NCBI GenBank assembly: GCA_950022295.1
Contig: OX465600.1
Location: forward strand, 29,239,282 to 29,303,281
Direction of reading: 5' to 3'
From: Bromus sterilis
Lineage: Eukaryota; Streptophyta; Magnoliopsida; Poales; Poaceae
Length of the DNA stretch: 64,000 bases
Part shown: piece by piece, positions 23,833-35,195 of the stretch
How the letters are laid out: every line of letters begins with the position of its first letter
Numbering within the stretch: position 1 is the stretch's first letter
The notes under the pieces: model-generated
What the model saw: the letters and a program-made list of their open reading frames with translations, nothing else
Database searches by the model: none
What the model was told of the DNA's origin: nothing
Position numbers and translations under genes: made by a program

Positions 23833-24690
23833 TGGGCGAGCATGCGACGCCTCGTAATGGGAAGTTGGTACACCCCTGCAGGGTTAAATCTTTTCGAGAA
23901 GCCGTGTCCACGGTTATGGACGACTTGAGACCTACTCCTTGTTCGTAGACAACAACAACTGAGATAATCTTAATAAACTTGATCAATGTGTGTGTGCCTT
24001 GACTGCTTCTTCTTCGCCGGGATGCGAAGATGAGGACAAGGATAGTATAGGTGTTATGATTGCGTAAGTAGTTGATAGCAAGACTTGTTGGAGGCGATTC
24101 CTCATCGAATGCTTGGCTTCTTACCTTACTCTCTAGATCGTTAGCCACTTCATAAATGCTAGTGCGGCAGCAACCTCACCACTTACCCCATCCTTACCGT
24201 AAACTACTAGTTGTCCTAGAATGACGAGTGATGAAGTCCTTGCTGGGTCAATTGACCACTACAGTTGGATGCTGAGTACTTCTGTACTCTTGATACTACC
24301 CCCAAACTCTTTTCAGGGTTCTCGATCGAAGACAGGTATGGTGACCGACGTTTCACGTGGAGACTCGACGACGACTAGTTAGGCGGATCCTGGCGGAGGG
24401 CCTGGACCCGTGTGGTTATGGGGATCGATGATTTTCTCTTTGCCAGTAGGCATTTGATTGTAGTCTGTACTCAGACATGTATCTTCCGCTGTTGTATTAT
24501 ATTTAAGGCAGTTGTATGCCGATTGTATGAGATGTTTTATTCTTGTATCTGTAATGTTGTGATATCATGTTGGAAATCCGGGGCATATGACTATGTCATA
24601 TGTCGCGGTGGGACCGATATGTGCTTCGTCCCCGGATCTGGATGGAAACATCTAGATCTGGAACAGTACCGCATATCGGGCCTTACAGCG
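23833..24690 (+). mobile_element. 3' part of a Gypsy-type LTR
   Basis: Shared landmarks with the solo LTR 38662-42707, in the same order: TACACCCCTGCAGGGTTAA (41540 there), GCTGAGTAC..TGTACTC, a GAC-rich stretch and GTCTGTACTCAGACAT. The end is taken at ACCGCATATCGGGCCTTACA, parallel to the GGTCCCGACA end of the solo LTR; no target duplication was recognised. The 5' two thirds are missing. Confidence 0.6.
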
Positions 24691-24775
24691 CGCCACTTTG
24701 CGTGCGCGGAGAGAACGCGATGTTCGTAGCTACGAGTACTCTTAAATTAGTGATTTCGGGGAAACGATTCCTATC

Positions 24776-25381
24776 GGTCGACCTGCCGAAGCTTCGGCCG
24801 GTCGGCCAGATCTACGCGTTTCGTTGCAAACGCCCATCAGCCCACAGACTTCACTATGTGTGATTTTTATTATATTCGATTCGTGAGTATGTTGCAATCA
24901 TGATATTACAATGCTACCAAGTGTATAACTATCATACTAAAATACTACTACGTTGATATATGTTATTTTTCGCTAAACAGATGTATCTAGATGTATTTTA
25001 GTGCTGAGCACATCCATTTGATAGCGTCATATAAAAATGCTACTAATGATTTTTGCTAAAAAAAGATAAAGTATGATCGGTAATGATGCATACCAAATTT
25101 TGTTGCAACTTTTATTAAAAAAGCTACCACCGATGATTAAATTTACTCCCACGAATTGATGGTAAATATGGTACGCTACAACTTTGTTAGATTTTTTGCT
25201 ATAACAGTGAAAAACTTTAAAAAAGTGCACACAATAATTCATTGTTGCATCCATATATCAAAAAATTACAACCATACCGTAAATATTGCAACCGCTCTAG
25301 AAATATTGCAACACAAAAAGGTACGCAACATCTGGACCATTCGAATTGGCGACCGGCCTAAACTAAGCCGGTCGACGGGCC
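24776..25381. mobile_element. MITE-like element with inverted ends near the P450 promoter
   Basis: The left end GGTCGACC...GGCCGGTCGG (about 24776-24805) is matched in inverse by CGACCGGCC...GGTCGACG (about 25352-25380). Similarity continues inward for about 15 bp (CAGAT...GCGT). The interior is AT-rich with no coding potential. The superfamily is not clear; Mutator-like is possible. The remaining upstream sequence (24691-24775 and 25382-25582) shows nothing recognisable. Confidence 0.5.
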
Positions 25382-25582
25382 CCTAGCGTCGGCCTTCTAT
25401 CATAGGTCTTACAAAACGAAATGGTCTAGTCTGATGCCTAGTGCCTTCCACGTTATCGGAGGAAGAAGTAAAAAGGGATGCCCGGAACTAGTAAAAGAGG
25501 CCAATAGACAGGCTAGTATTTGTTTTTTTTTCCTTTTTTTGGTTGAGCAATAATGACAGGCCGGTATGAAACTCCACCTGCC

Positions 25583-25589
25583 TATATAT
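25583..25589 (+). promoter_or_regulatory. TATA box of the P450 gene
   Basis: CCTATATATG lies about 100 bp upstream of the ATG at 25685, a normal plant spacing for a short 5' leader. Confidence 0.6.
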
Positions 25590-25684
25590 GTAGTAAAAGG
25601 AAAGCCTTGGATCCCAGACGAAAATTGCCTGCCCTATTTCGCTTCTAAATAGCAGCAAAAAATTGGCTGGCCAGCCCATCCAAA

Positions 25685-27393
25685 ATGGAGCTCTACTATA
25701 CAATTCTGCTCGCCCTTGTCCCTCTCGTGTACCTCATAAAATGGTTCCGCCGTCATCGTGGCCTACGGCTCCCGCCGGGCCCATGGCAGCTCCCGGTCAT
25801 CGGTAGCCTCCACCACCTCCGCGGCGACCTCCCACACCGCACGATGCGCGACCTGTCACGCCGCCATGGGCCTGTGATGTTCCTCAAGCTGGGAGGGATC
25901 CCGGTGGTCGTCGCGTCTTCCCGTGAGGCCGCCGAGGATGTGATGAGGACCAACGACGCCGTGCTCGCGTCCAGGCCGCAGACGCCTACTGTGAAGGTCC
26001 TCACCAAGCAAGGCCACGACATCGTGCTGGCCAGAAACGGGGAGCAATGGCGGTAGCTCCGCAAGATCTGCGTCCACGAGCTTCTGAGCGCCAGGCGCGT
26101 CCAGCTCTTCCGGCCCATGCGTGAGCAGGAGGCCATGCGGCTCGTCCAGGCGGTGGCGGCCTCGTCGTCCGACGGTGTGAACCTCGACAAGCTGCTCACC
26201 GCGCATGTCAACGACGTGACTGTGCGCGCCATCATGGGCGACGGAGAGGTTGATGACCGGAAAACTTTGCTGCGTCTCACCGCCAATGCCATTGAGTTGG
26301 TCGGGAGCTTCCGCCTGGCTGACATATTTCCGACGTCGCGGGTAGCACGTGCCCTGAGCTCCCGGGCTATGCGTAGGGTCGAGCTCTATGTGGACGAGGT
26401 ATTTGCATTCATGGATGTTATCATAACTCCACACCTGGAGAGAAGAAGATCGACGCCCCATCAGCATCAGCATCAGCATCAGGAGAAGGACCTCATAGAT
26501 GTCCTCTTGAGGGTTCAAGAGGAGAACAGCCTTCGGTTTCCTATTTCCATGGGTACAATCAAGGGCGTTCTTTTCGTAAGTTTAGCCGTTTAATACATGC
26601 ATATGCGTTCATTCTTCATGTTAACTACCGACACCTTACTCCAATGTTTTCAACATGCATCATATAAAAGTTGGAGAGATCCAATCAAAGTTTGTCCTTA
26701 TTCATGAGTAAATTCTAAATATTTGCTAGCTTACTAACTACATGGTCATTATATGAATGCACGCAGGATCTTTTATCCGCCGGGGGCGAAACGGCGACGT
26801 CGGTGCTTTCGTGGGCCATGGCAGAGCTCATGAAGAACCCAGCCATCATGCATAGGGCACAATCTGAGGTAAGAGAGGCCTTCATGGGGCAAACGCAAGT
26901 AACTGAGGAGGGCCTGGGAAAACTGAGCTATTTGCGGTGCGTAATCAAAGAGACACTGAGGCTGCACACGCCTGGACCATTTGGGCTGCCAAGGGAGAGC
27001 CAAGAAGCATGCCGTGTCATGGGATACGATGTTCCTAAAGGGACAATGGTGCTTGTGAATGCATGGGCAATATCCAGGGACCCAGAGTACTGGGACGAGC
27101 CAGAAATGTTCAAACCAGAGAGGTTTGTGACCGATATGAGAGATTTCAAAGGGCGTGACTATGAGTTCACGCCATTTGGTGCTGGCCGAAGGATCTGCCC
27201 TGGAATGTTGTTTGGCATTGCAAGTATCGATCTAGCTCTCGCACATCTCCTTTTCTATTTTGACTGGAATCTCATGGAGGGAATGACCCCTGGTGAACTG
27301 GATATGACCGAAACTATGGGACTCACCGCAAGCAGGAAAGCCAAACTTTGGCTAAAACCAACAATGCACGCTTCTTTTGATTCAATGAACTAG
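25685..27393 (+). pseudogene. Cytochrome P450, CYP71-clan type, one nonsense codon in exon 1
   Basis: Exon 1 is 25685-26575, the intron is 26576-26766 (GTAAG..GCAG), and exon 2 is 26767-27393, for 505 codons, the usual length of an ER-anchored plant P450. In order: an N-terminal hydrophobic anchor (residues 1-20), the proline-rich hinge PPGPW (30-34), the I-helix AGGETAT (302-308), ExxR as ETLR (359-362), PERF (414-417), and the heme loop FGAGRRICPG (434-443) with Cys441. The intron sits just before the I-helix, as in many CYP71 genes. Codon 124 is TAG (26054-26056) in EQWR*LRKIC, where the family usually has Q or another residue. Everything else stays in frame, so this is a recent loss or an allele. 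Such enzymes oxidise small lipophilic metabolites with a reductase partner; the substrate cannot be read from sequence. Confidence 0.9.
26459..26482 (+). repeat. (CATCAG)4 repeat in P450 exon 1
   Basis: Four perfect copies of CATCAG encode a run of alternating His and Gln (HQHQHQHQ) in a variable surface loop between helices. Likely to vary in copy number without breaking the frame. Confidence 0.85.
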
Positions 27394-28486
27394 CTAGCTA
27401 GAATCATGGAAAATTGTACATGGCAAATAACTGGGAGTGACAGCTTCCCTTATATTTTGCTATTTTGCTTGTGAACATGACGTTTGATATGATACATCAA
27501 TATTTAAGTTTATTTCTCCTGTGACAAAAATATTATGCACTGTTTGTGTGTGGATAAGCCAGCGCACTATTGTAATTTGTATGAACAACATTCAATATAA
27601 AGTGAAACCCTATGTTATTTCATATCTTTTCTTCTCTACATTTTATGTTCAGTTTCCTCAGACTACTTGTCTGATTTTGGGAAAGGTGAGGGAGGGGGTA
27701 TGAACATGCATATCATGTCTTCCTCAACTCCCATGCCTATTGGCACATGCATGCGCATATCAGGTTTATCCAACAATCCTATATCTCATGTTCATTGTGT
27801 GAAGCTATGTGTATGATAGAGGAATTCTATTTTAATAGCGCCGCTAAAATATAACTGATTAGTGGCATTTCAAACATACTAGATGGAGTCGGTATAAATG
27901 TCTTCTGTCTCGACAAATGTACCGTAAGTGGAATGCAAATATTGAATAGAGAGTGGTGAGAGAGCTTAATGTCGAACAAAAATCTCTGTATCACCGTCTC
28001 TATTCTCTTTTCGACTTTAGAATGCTAATTTATAAATATATAAAATTAGCTTTATTTCAGTTTATTTTTATTCATATCACTATTCTAATTCTTAAGTAAT
28101 GAGCAGGATAGAGATGCAATATCATTGTCAAGAAGATATTGTTGAGTCGGTACGAAAATAAGAGGAGACATTGGAAGGCTGAACTTACTACTCGAAAACA
28201 TCAAGGATATCGCTACTTAATATGAACCTTAAAGAATTGAAAACTTAGATGATGCATATTTTGGATGTGAATATTTGAATATCTATGAATGTATTATGAA
28301 TATCTGTGAGTATGTAATATCGGAGTAAAATAGTGCAATGCAATTATGAGATGGACAAGAATTAATGTGTGTATGTCATAGATCCTATATTATCTATGAT
28401 AATATTCTGTGAATTCAATTGCAATGTTTGCTAGAAAATAGAAATGAGTTACTCCTAGAAAAAAAAATATAGACATTTTGGAGAAG
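27394..28486. other. P450 3' flank and AT-rich intergenic DNA
   Basis: A possible polyadenylation signal, AATATAAA, lies near 27592. Beyond about 27700 I see only AT-rich sequence without frames, terminal repeats or RNA genes. Confidence 0.5.
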
Positions 28487-30250
28487 GAACCGACTGAAAT
28501 GCAAAAATATTACCGCTAATTTAATGCAAGCAATCAAGGTGTAATTAACTACTCCAGTCGGTTCTTCACAAGGAGCCAACTAAGGTAGATGTTCTCATTG
28601 GAGGTTCTGAAAGTACCTTCGATAAAAATGTATTTCCTCAGGTCAAAGGCAAAACCATGTGAGGGTTGTGTACTCAAATCACCTCTGAACTCCTTATATA
28701 TAACAATATGAACAACACTGGCTTGGCATTATGGTTTTATGTATTCATTAGTATTCAAGTACACGGTGAACAAAGTACCAAAGTGCGGTTAGAATTCTAG
28801 GGTAAACTAACTAACTCAATGTACGACGTGCAATTAATGCACGACATAATCTAACAATTCCAATTTAGATTGTCATGCAGCGATACCTTTTGGCATCTAT
28901 TTATTAAAAGTAAGGGTGTAGCTAGATTTTGGGTTTCTTGGCTCGAATGTCCAAACACCCCGAAATTTTGCACGGACATCACTACCTTGAGCAAATTGCA
29001 TTCCAATTTTTTTTGATTTTTTTCTATTTTTTATTTTCTTAGTTAGTGGGTGTGTGCGCTCCCTAGAGCCGTTTGGCATTTCCGATATAGAAACTCATTT
29101 TGTCCATCCATAGTCAGATTGTGCATTGTTGTAATCTTGTTCTTGGACACCACACAACGTTGACTACATCCATTGCACAGTCCAAGTCAGCCAGCCGGTT
29201 ACTATTATCCAATTCCAAATCAACATGCATGTTGGTGCATTACCATGTCCAAGTCTATATGCAAAGGTATGCATGATACTATATTTTCTAATTCAAATCT
29301 AGATACATTTTTTCGATAAAGGGCTTTATTACTTACAAAGTTTTAAGTTCTACACCCGGCCTCTGCATAAAATTGTACGCAGCCGCAATCCAAACCGGTG
29401 TAAAAAATAAAAAGGTAGACAAAGATGTAAGAGTAAAGCGCCAAAGTCCACGACGAACGCCAACGCCTATGAAGGACCATTGCGGCGATCAAGCGACCAT
29501 CCAAGGCATTGCCATACTCCAAGTCTGCATGTTGAGATTAGTTTATTAGTATACCCCAATTCCAATCAAAATACATGATGATGCATTACCAAGTCCATCT
29601 CAAAATGCAAGGTGTGCACCAATACGGTATACGTACCGAGGTATTGCTATATTCCAAGTCTGCATGTTGTTATTAGTATATTACTATATCCAAATTCCAA
29701 CCAAGTCTAAGTCAAACAAAATTAAGGAAATGCAAAATATTCCAGCTAATTTTGCAAGCAATCAAGGGGTAATTAAGTACTCTAGTCGGTTCTTCACAAT
29801 GAGCCAACTAAGGTAGATGTTCTCATTGGAGGTTCTGCAAGTGCCTTTGATTATGATGTATTGGCTCTGGTCAAAGGAAAAACTATGTGAGTGTTGTGTA
29901 CTTAAATCACCTCTAAACTCCTTATATGTAACAATATGAACAACAGTGGCTTGGAATTCCGGTTTTATATATTGATTAACATTGGTTGAATATACGTTAA
30001 TTAAGTACAAGAGGTGAACAAAGTACCACAAAGTGCGGAAGGATTCTAGGGTAAACTAACTAACTCAATGTACGAAGTGCAATGCACGACATAATCTAAC
30101 AATTCCGATTTGTATTGTCATACAGCGATACCTTTTGGCATCTATGTATTAAAAGTAAGGGTGTACCTAGCTCTCATCTAGACGCGTGCTAAGTTACATT
30201 AAACTTCTACACCATTTGAGGTATTTTTATTTTATTTTATTTAGTTAATT
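28487..30250. repeat. Dispersed repeat cluster, first block (R1-S1-T1-R2)
   Basis: Three sequence types recur in this part of the window. R (~450 bp) is at 28487-28920 and 29716-30250, S (~190 bp) at 28930-29120, T (~430 bp) at 29180-29620. Later copies are R3 35275-35735, R4 36730-37190, R5 37250-37535, S at 36245-36440, and T at 33252-33697 and 36437-36640. Several R copies hold a minus-strand frame ending NIYLSWLxVKNRLE or close to it. I do not recognise the origin; a decayed retroelement or duplicated gene flank is possible. Confidence 0.7.
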
Positions 30251-31826
30251 ACATTATCTGGACTAAGCTATTAACTCAGTGCCCCAGTGCCCCAGTGCCA
30301 ATTTCTGTCTGCTGTTGTCCGTGCATTGCAGGTAATTACCAATATTTAAAGTGCTCGGAAAATTCCACACAAATTATGTAAAAAATCAGTGTGACAGAAG
30401 ACTCCAAAAGACCGAAGGGGAGCTGGAGGGGGCCACCACTCTTCCAGGCGGCCACCCAGCGCGGCCTAGGGGGAGGCCGCACCACCAGGCCGTCTGGAGG
30501 GGTGGGACCTTCCCTGGTGCCCCCTTTGGCCCTATTTTTACCCCTGTGGAGGAAACCTTGATTCCGCAACTCCTTTTTCCATAAGCAATTTCGATCTCCG
30601 CCGCCATCGCCAACAAGCTCCGGGGACTAGAATTCCTGTGCCGGCACCCTACCGGAATGGGGAAGTGCCCCCGAATTCATCTCCATCGACGTTGCTTCCT
30701 CCCCATGATGATGCAGGATTAGTTCGTCCTCGGGGATGAGGTCTTCTACAGTAGCTATGTGGTTAATTCTCTCTTCCATGATGTGATATTGATTGTGATC
30801 ATATATAGGCCATGTTAATCTAGGGTGATCGCGTGATGTTTCCCCTTCTTCTATGTATTGGATTCATGTACTCACTTGATCTTATCTTGTATAATCTTCA
30901 AGACCATGGTGACAGCGGTCTATTGGACATAGATTAGAAGAATATTTTCATGCTTGATTTCCTCTTTTTTGAATTGATTGAAGATTGAGAGTCTTTTGGT
31001 GCTTGTATTTGACTATCCTTGAGATATGTTGTGGTGATTGTGGTGCTCTCTTTGGATGGCCGCGGTGACATTGTGAAATCCATAGATGAGAATTATGAAC
31101 TCTGAGAGGCACTAGTAGAAAAAGGCCCATTTGTCCCGGTTCCAGAGGGCCTTCTGTTCCGGTTCTGGAACCGGGACTAAAGGGTCGTTACTAAAGCCCA
31201 TGACCTTTAGTCCCGGTTTGTAAGGTTCGCTTACAAACCGGGACAGATGGGCCTCCACGTGGCAGCCGGCTAGAGCGGGCGCTGGAGGACCTTTAGTCCC
31301 GGTTGGTGTTACAAACCGGGACTAAAGGAATTTTTTCGACTTTTTTTTTGAAATTTATTTTTGGATTTTTTTCATTTTCGAATCTTTGAATTATTTGACA
31401 ATTTAATCTCTAATCACCCCTCCTCACTGCTTCAGAATTTAATCTCTAATCTCTAATCTCTAATCAACACTCATTCTAAATCATCTAACTTCCCGGCCGG
31501 TCACCCATCCTCTCACTACTCCAGCCCGAGCACGCTTAACTTTTAGGTTCTATCTCCCCTAGTTTCCAAGTACGCACTTGTTGTTTTCCTGACAATAGTA
31601 AGATATCAATCATGTTATAATTACCCTTATGTCTTGATATCACATGATTTAATTTTTTGAATTCCAAACAATTATTAAAAAAACAATCACGATTAACAAA
31701 CAACAATGATGTCACGATTAACAAAAAAACAATCACGATTAACAAACCAAAAATATATATATAATTCATAATATTTATTACAGAAGATCGAAGCTAGAAG
31801 CGTCTAATCTAACGACTAGAGCTAAA

Positions 31827-32261
31827 CTACTCGATTTTCTGCTTCTTGGCGGAGGTCCCGGTGACCTCATCGTCGTCGCTGGGCGCCGCCCGCTTGGTGG
31901 CCTCCTCCGACGCGACTTTCGCCTCCACACGCGCCGTCATCTCGGCCCTCTTCTTCTCCTTCTTCTTGGCCCTCGCCTTGGCCAGGTTCGCTGCGGACTT
32001 CTCCGCACGATCGGCACGGCGAAGTTCCCGCGCCTCCAGCCGTTCCAGCGCCACCAGCCGTTCCAGCGGGTCGTCGGCGGGCGGCGGACTGTCGTCGTCG
32101 GCGGGGGGCGGGCTGTCGTCGGCGGCGCGCGATCGTCGCCCGCGCTGAGCTCGAGGCCGCGGCTTCGGAGGCGGGTCCCAAAACTTGCACCTTTCGGGGT
32201 GGTTGTCCTCGTCCGACGGGGTGTCGGAGTCGGACGGCCACCGTAGCGGCGACCCCGACAT
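31827..32261 (-). CDS. Small charged protein encoded by CACTA C
   Basis: An uninterrupted frame of 144 codons starts MSGSPLRWPSDSDTP. The N-terminal third is acidic and proline-rich with a repeated DDSPPPAD phrase. Residues ~65-120 are rich in Ala, Arg, Lys and Glu and would form a long helix or coiled coil (LERLVALERLEARELRRADR). Basic clusters AKKKEKKR and AKKQKIE at the end resemble nuclear localisation signals. A TATA box lies ~90 bp upstream (32351-32356). It does not match the transposase or ORF2 of CACTA B. I do not recognise a family; whether it is translated is unknown. Confidence 0.5.
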   Translation of the reverse strand: MSGSPLRWPSDSDTPSDEDNHPERCKFWDPPPKPRPRAQRGRRSRAADDSPPPADDDSPPPADDPLERLVALERLEARELRRADRAEKSAANLAKARAKKKEKKRAEMTARVEAKVASEEATKRAAPSDDDEVTGTSAKKQKIE

Positions 32262-32350
32262 GGCGGTGAGAAGCTCGTCGGGCGCGAGAGGGGATGAGAA
32301 GGGAAGATGAGATGAGATGAGTTGGATGAAGTGCTCCCGGCCTTCGTCTA

Positions 32351-32356
32351 CTTATA
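32351..32356 (-). promoter_or_regulatory. TATA box for the CACTA C frame
   Basis: The minus strand reads AGGCTATAAGTAG about 90 bp before the ATG at 32261. Confidence 0.5.
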
Positions 32357-32362
32357 GCCTGA

Positions 32363-32394
32363 GAAGCTCGTCGGGCGCGCGCCCGACGAGCTTC
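32363..32394. repeat. Perfect 32-bp palindrome in CACTA C
   Basis: GAAGCTCGTCGGGCGC is followed at once by its exact reverse complement. Further copies of the half-site occur near 32270 and 32419. It lies just upstream of the TATA box and the 144-codon frame. Confidence 0.85.
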
Positions 32395-33251
32395 CCAACG
32401 CGCGCCGCACGCGCATGGGAAGCTCGTCGGGCGCGCGCCGCCTCGGGACGAAGCGCCATCCATTGGTCCCGGTGCGTAGCTGAAACCGGGACTAAAGGTT
32501 GGCCATTAGTTCCGGTTCCAGCGACGAACCGGGACCAATGGATGGAGGCCCATTCGTCCTGGTTCGTGTCTGGAACCGGGACCAATGGGTCCAGACGAAC
32601 CGGGTCCAATGCCCCACGAGGCCCGGCCGGCGCCCTGGGCGCACGAACCGGGACGTATGCCCCCATGGGTCCCGGTTCGTGAACCGGGACTAATGGGCTG
32701 GCCAGGCCTGAACCAAAGCCCTGTTTTCTACTAGTGAGGTGTGCTTTTGTAGCCCTACATAATTCTCGTCCAGTCTTGATCACAAAGAAATGACCTCTGA
32801 GTTTGTCCATTGCAGTTTTAGTGGAAATATCATGTGATTAGACTATGTAAATGTTGTTAGGAGTTGCCAATAGTGAAAGTATGAAGCCTAGGTCTTGTTT
32901 CTCACCATTGCAATACCGTTTGTGCTCACGTTTGTCACTTGTTTGCTTGCTGTAATTTTTATTACAGGTTTATATTACTTTGTTTTGTCACTCCTATCAC
33001 CCATAATTTACCATCTGTTCACTAAACTAGTGCACCTATACAACTCCTAGATGTATTAGATGTGTTGGGGACATAAGAGACTTCTTGTTTCTTAATTTCA
33101 GGATTGCTTGAGAGAGACCATCTTTAACCTCTACTTCCCTGAGTTCGATAAACCTTAGGTTATCCACTTGAAAAAATTTGATGTTGTCCTACAAACATCT
33201 GCGCTTGGAGGCCCAACATAGTCTAAAAGAATATAAGTGTGCGTAGGCATC

Positions 33252-33697
33252 TGCCATCCGGTTACTATTATCCACTTCCAATCAACATGCCTGTTGATGC
33301 ACTACCATGTCCAAGTTTATATGCAAAGGTATGCATGATACTATATTCCAAATTGGAATCTAAATATATTTTTCAATAAAGGGCTTTATTAGTTAAAGAG
33401 TTTTCAGCATTACACCCGGCATATGCATAGAAATGTACGCAGACGCAATCCAAACAGGTCTAAAAAAATAAAAAGGTAGACAAAGGCGAAATACAAAGAT
33501 GTAAGAGTAAAGCGCCAAAGTCCGTGACGAATGCCAACTCCTATTGAGGACCATTGCAGCGATCAAGGCGACCATCCAAGGCATTGCCATATTCCAAGTC
33601 TGCATGTTGATATTAGTTTATTAGTATACCCCAAATCCAATCAACATACATGATGATGCATTACCAACTCCATCTCTACATGCAAGGTATGCACCAA
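33252..33697. repeat. T2 repeat, left part of the Helitron target
   Basis: It is closely similar to 29180-29620 (shared CAATAAAGGGCTTTATTA-type phrase, TACACCCGGC, CCATCCAAGGCATTGCCATA). It ends TGCACCAA at the Helitron junction and continues at 35196. Confidence 0.75.
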
Positions 33698-35195
33698 TCT
33701 CCTACAAGTTTAAGCGGGGCTGTCCAGACCAACTATCAGCCTATCAGGGGCTTCACGCTGGCTGACGTGTGGGCCTCCTTCCTGCAATGGAGTATGTGGT
33801 TGCGTGCTTCTCCTGTCTGCAGAGTGGGGTCGCTGTGTGGGATGGATTTATGGGTGTGATCGAGTTTTGCAATCCTCCCCTAAAAAACTATTGTAATCCG
33901 TCCCTGAGCTGCCTTCCCCACCGGATACCCTTCACGCGGCGTCCGTGTACAAGCAACAACAGACCCTCAAAATCTCCTCCGTTCTCGTGTCACCACAGGC
34001 AGCATCCTCCACGGGCTCTCCTGATCCCCTCTGAATAGGTGCCAAGAGCTAGGCTGAGAGTAGCTCAAGGTTGTTGCCATGTACCCCGCCGCCGGGTAGT
34101 GCATCGATTGCCGTTGCCATCATCGTGCCCCCTTATTTTGAATTTACTCAGAGAAGAAGACACATGCTGTAAGGCAAAGAAGTTTATTGCGACACCATGG
34201 AGTAGATGAAGCAGAGGCAAATAATTAAGTACCAGTTGAGAAGAAAGGTGTATAGCTGCAGCAGAAAAAATGTTGCTTCTATCCAGAGGGATGGTAATGC
34301 TCAAGCAAGTTCCAGGCAACCAATGTTCTCTGCACTATTGCAGTGCGCACATTTACTTTTTTGGTATTAAAAAAAGTAGTGAAAGAATAATGTCATGCAA
34401 AACTCAGCTTTATGTACCGATTTCTTATCAGACGTGTTTTTGGGCTGCTTACAGTGAGACATGCTGATCCGACGCAGGTAATTATAGCCTCTTGTGGGTT
34501 AGGGCTGCAGGTTCTTCTTTGCCATGTTTTGCCTTTTAGTCCAGTCTATTGTTGATGTTTCTCTTTGAAGTTGAATGCAGTGCATGAATATTGCTATGAG
34601 AGTATTATATGATTCTTTTTTGCGGGGTATTATATGAGAGTATTATATGATTCTATGTGTGGGTAGTACATACCGTTACGAGTTTGCATGTTTGCTACAA
34701 TTAGCTACTTATGTTTAGATTGTCCTCTCTATGAAAGCATGTCCTAGCAGTAATTTATGGCTTACACATTCATTAGGTTTAGCTACATCGATGCAGAGGC
34801 TAGAGGTTATCCTCCTTTTCGAATAAAAAAGAAACTTTGGTTTGAAATGTAATGAAAAGAAGATCCCAGTTTGAGTCCAGGTGATGGCGCTTCCACTGGG
34901 GTTATTGCTTATAATGTGCCTCATTTGAGACATGAATTATGCTATATTTGTCATGCAAATTCACAATGGTGATTGACATGTGACACATAACGATGACTAT
35001 CAAATAAACTAAGTTGTACGACATCAATGTTTATATAGGTTCTGTGGGCATCCTAACTACTCTTGAATTAAGCAACTTTAGGCCTATTTTTTTTCAGATG
35101 ACAACTTTTATGTGCACACTTTGATGTACTCACGTGATGGAGCATTTTATCCATGACATAATACCACGCGCAGCGGAGCGCGCGATTCCACCTAG
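33698..35195 (+). mobile_element. Non-autonomous Helitron
   Basis: The 1498-bp insert starts TCTCCTACAAG and ends CTAG, inserted between host A and T. Nine bases before CTAG ends a hairpin, CGCGC-AGCGGA-GCGCG (35167-35182), the canonical Helitron 3' signature. The uninterrupted target is seen twice in paralogous repeats (GCACCAATACTATATACG near 36628 and GCACCAATACGGTATACG near 29610). There is no Rep/helicase, so it is non-autonomous. A 33769-34038 frame of 89 codons may be a captured fragment; I do not recognise it. Confidence 0.9.

Larger units (their letters stand above)
31110..32736 (-). mobile_element. CACTA C, small non-autonomous element
   Basis: It is 1627 bp, bounded by CACTAGTAGAAAAAGGC and CCCTGTTTTCTACTAGTG, with the 3-bp target duplication AGG (31107-31109 and 32737-32739). 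Its left end matches the right end of CACTA B, and its right end matches the left end of B, so it is a relative of B in opposite orientation. The interior has no transposase but one 144-codon frame with a TATA box. Confidence 0.93.
30251..33251 (+). mobile_element. 5'-truncated Gypsy-type LTR interrupted by CACTA C
   Basis: Apart from CACTA C (31110-32736), this matches the LTRs at 56935-58498 and 62210-63776 (shared GGTGACAGCGGTCTATTGGACAT, GATATGTTGTGGTGATTGTGG, CTTGGAGGCCCAACATAGTCT). The first ~115 bp, including the TGATACGTCC terminus, are missing. It ends near 33251 with GTGCGTAGGCATC. It sits between R2 and the second T copy. Confidence 0.75.

Noticed and set aside
25753..26518. 190- and 220-codon minus-strand frames
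   Set aside because: They are antisense shadows of P450 exon 1, which has all the family motifs on the plus strand.
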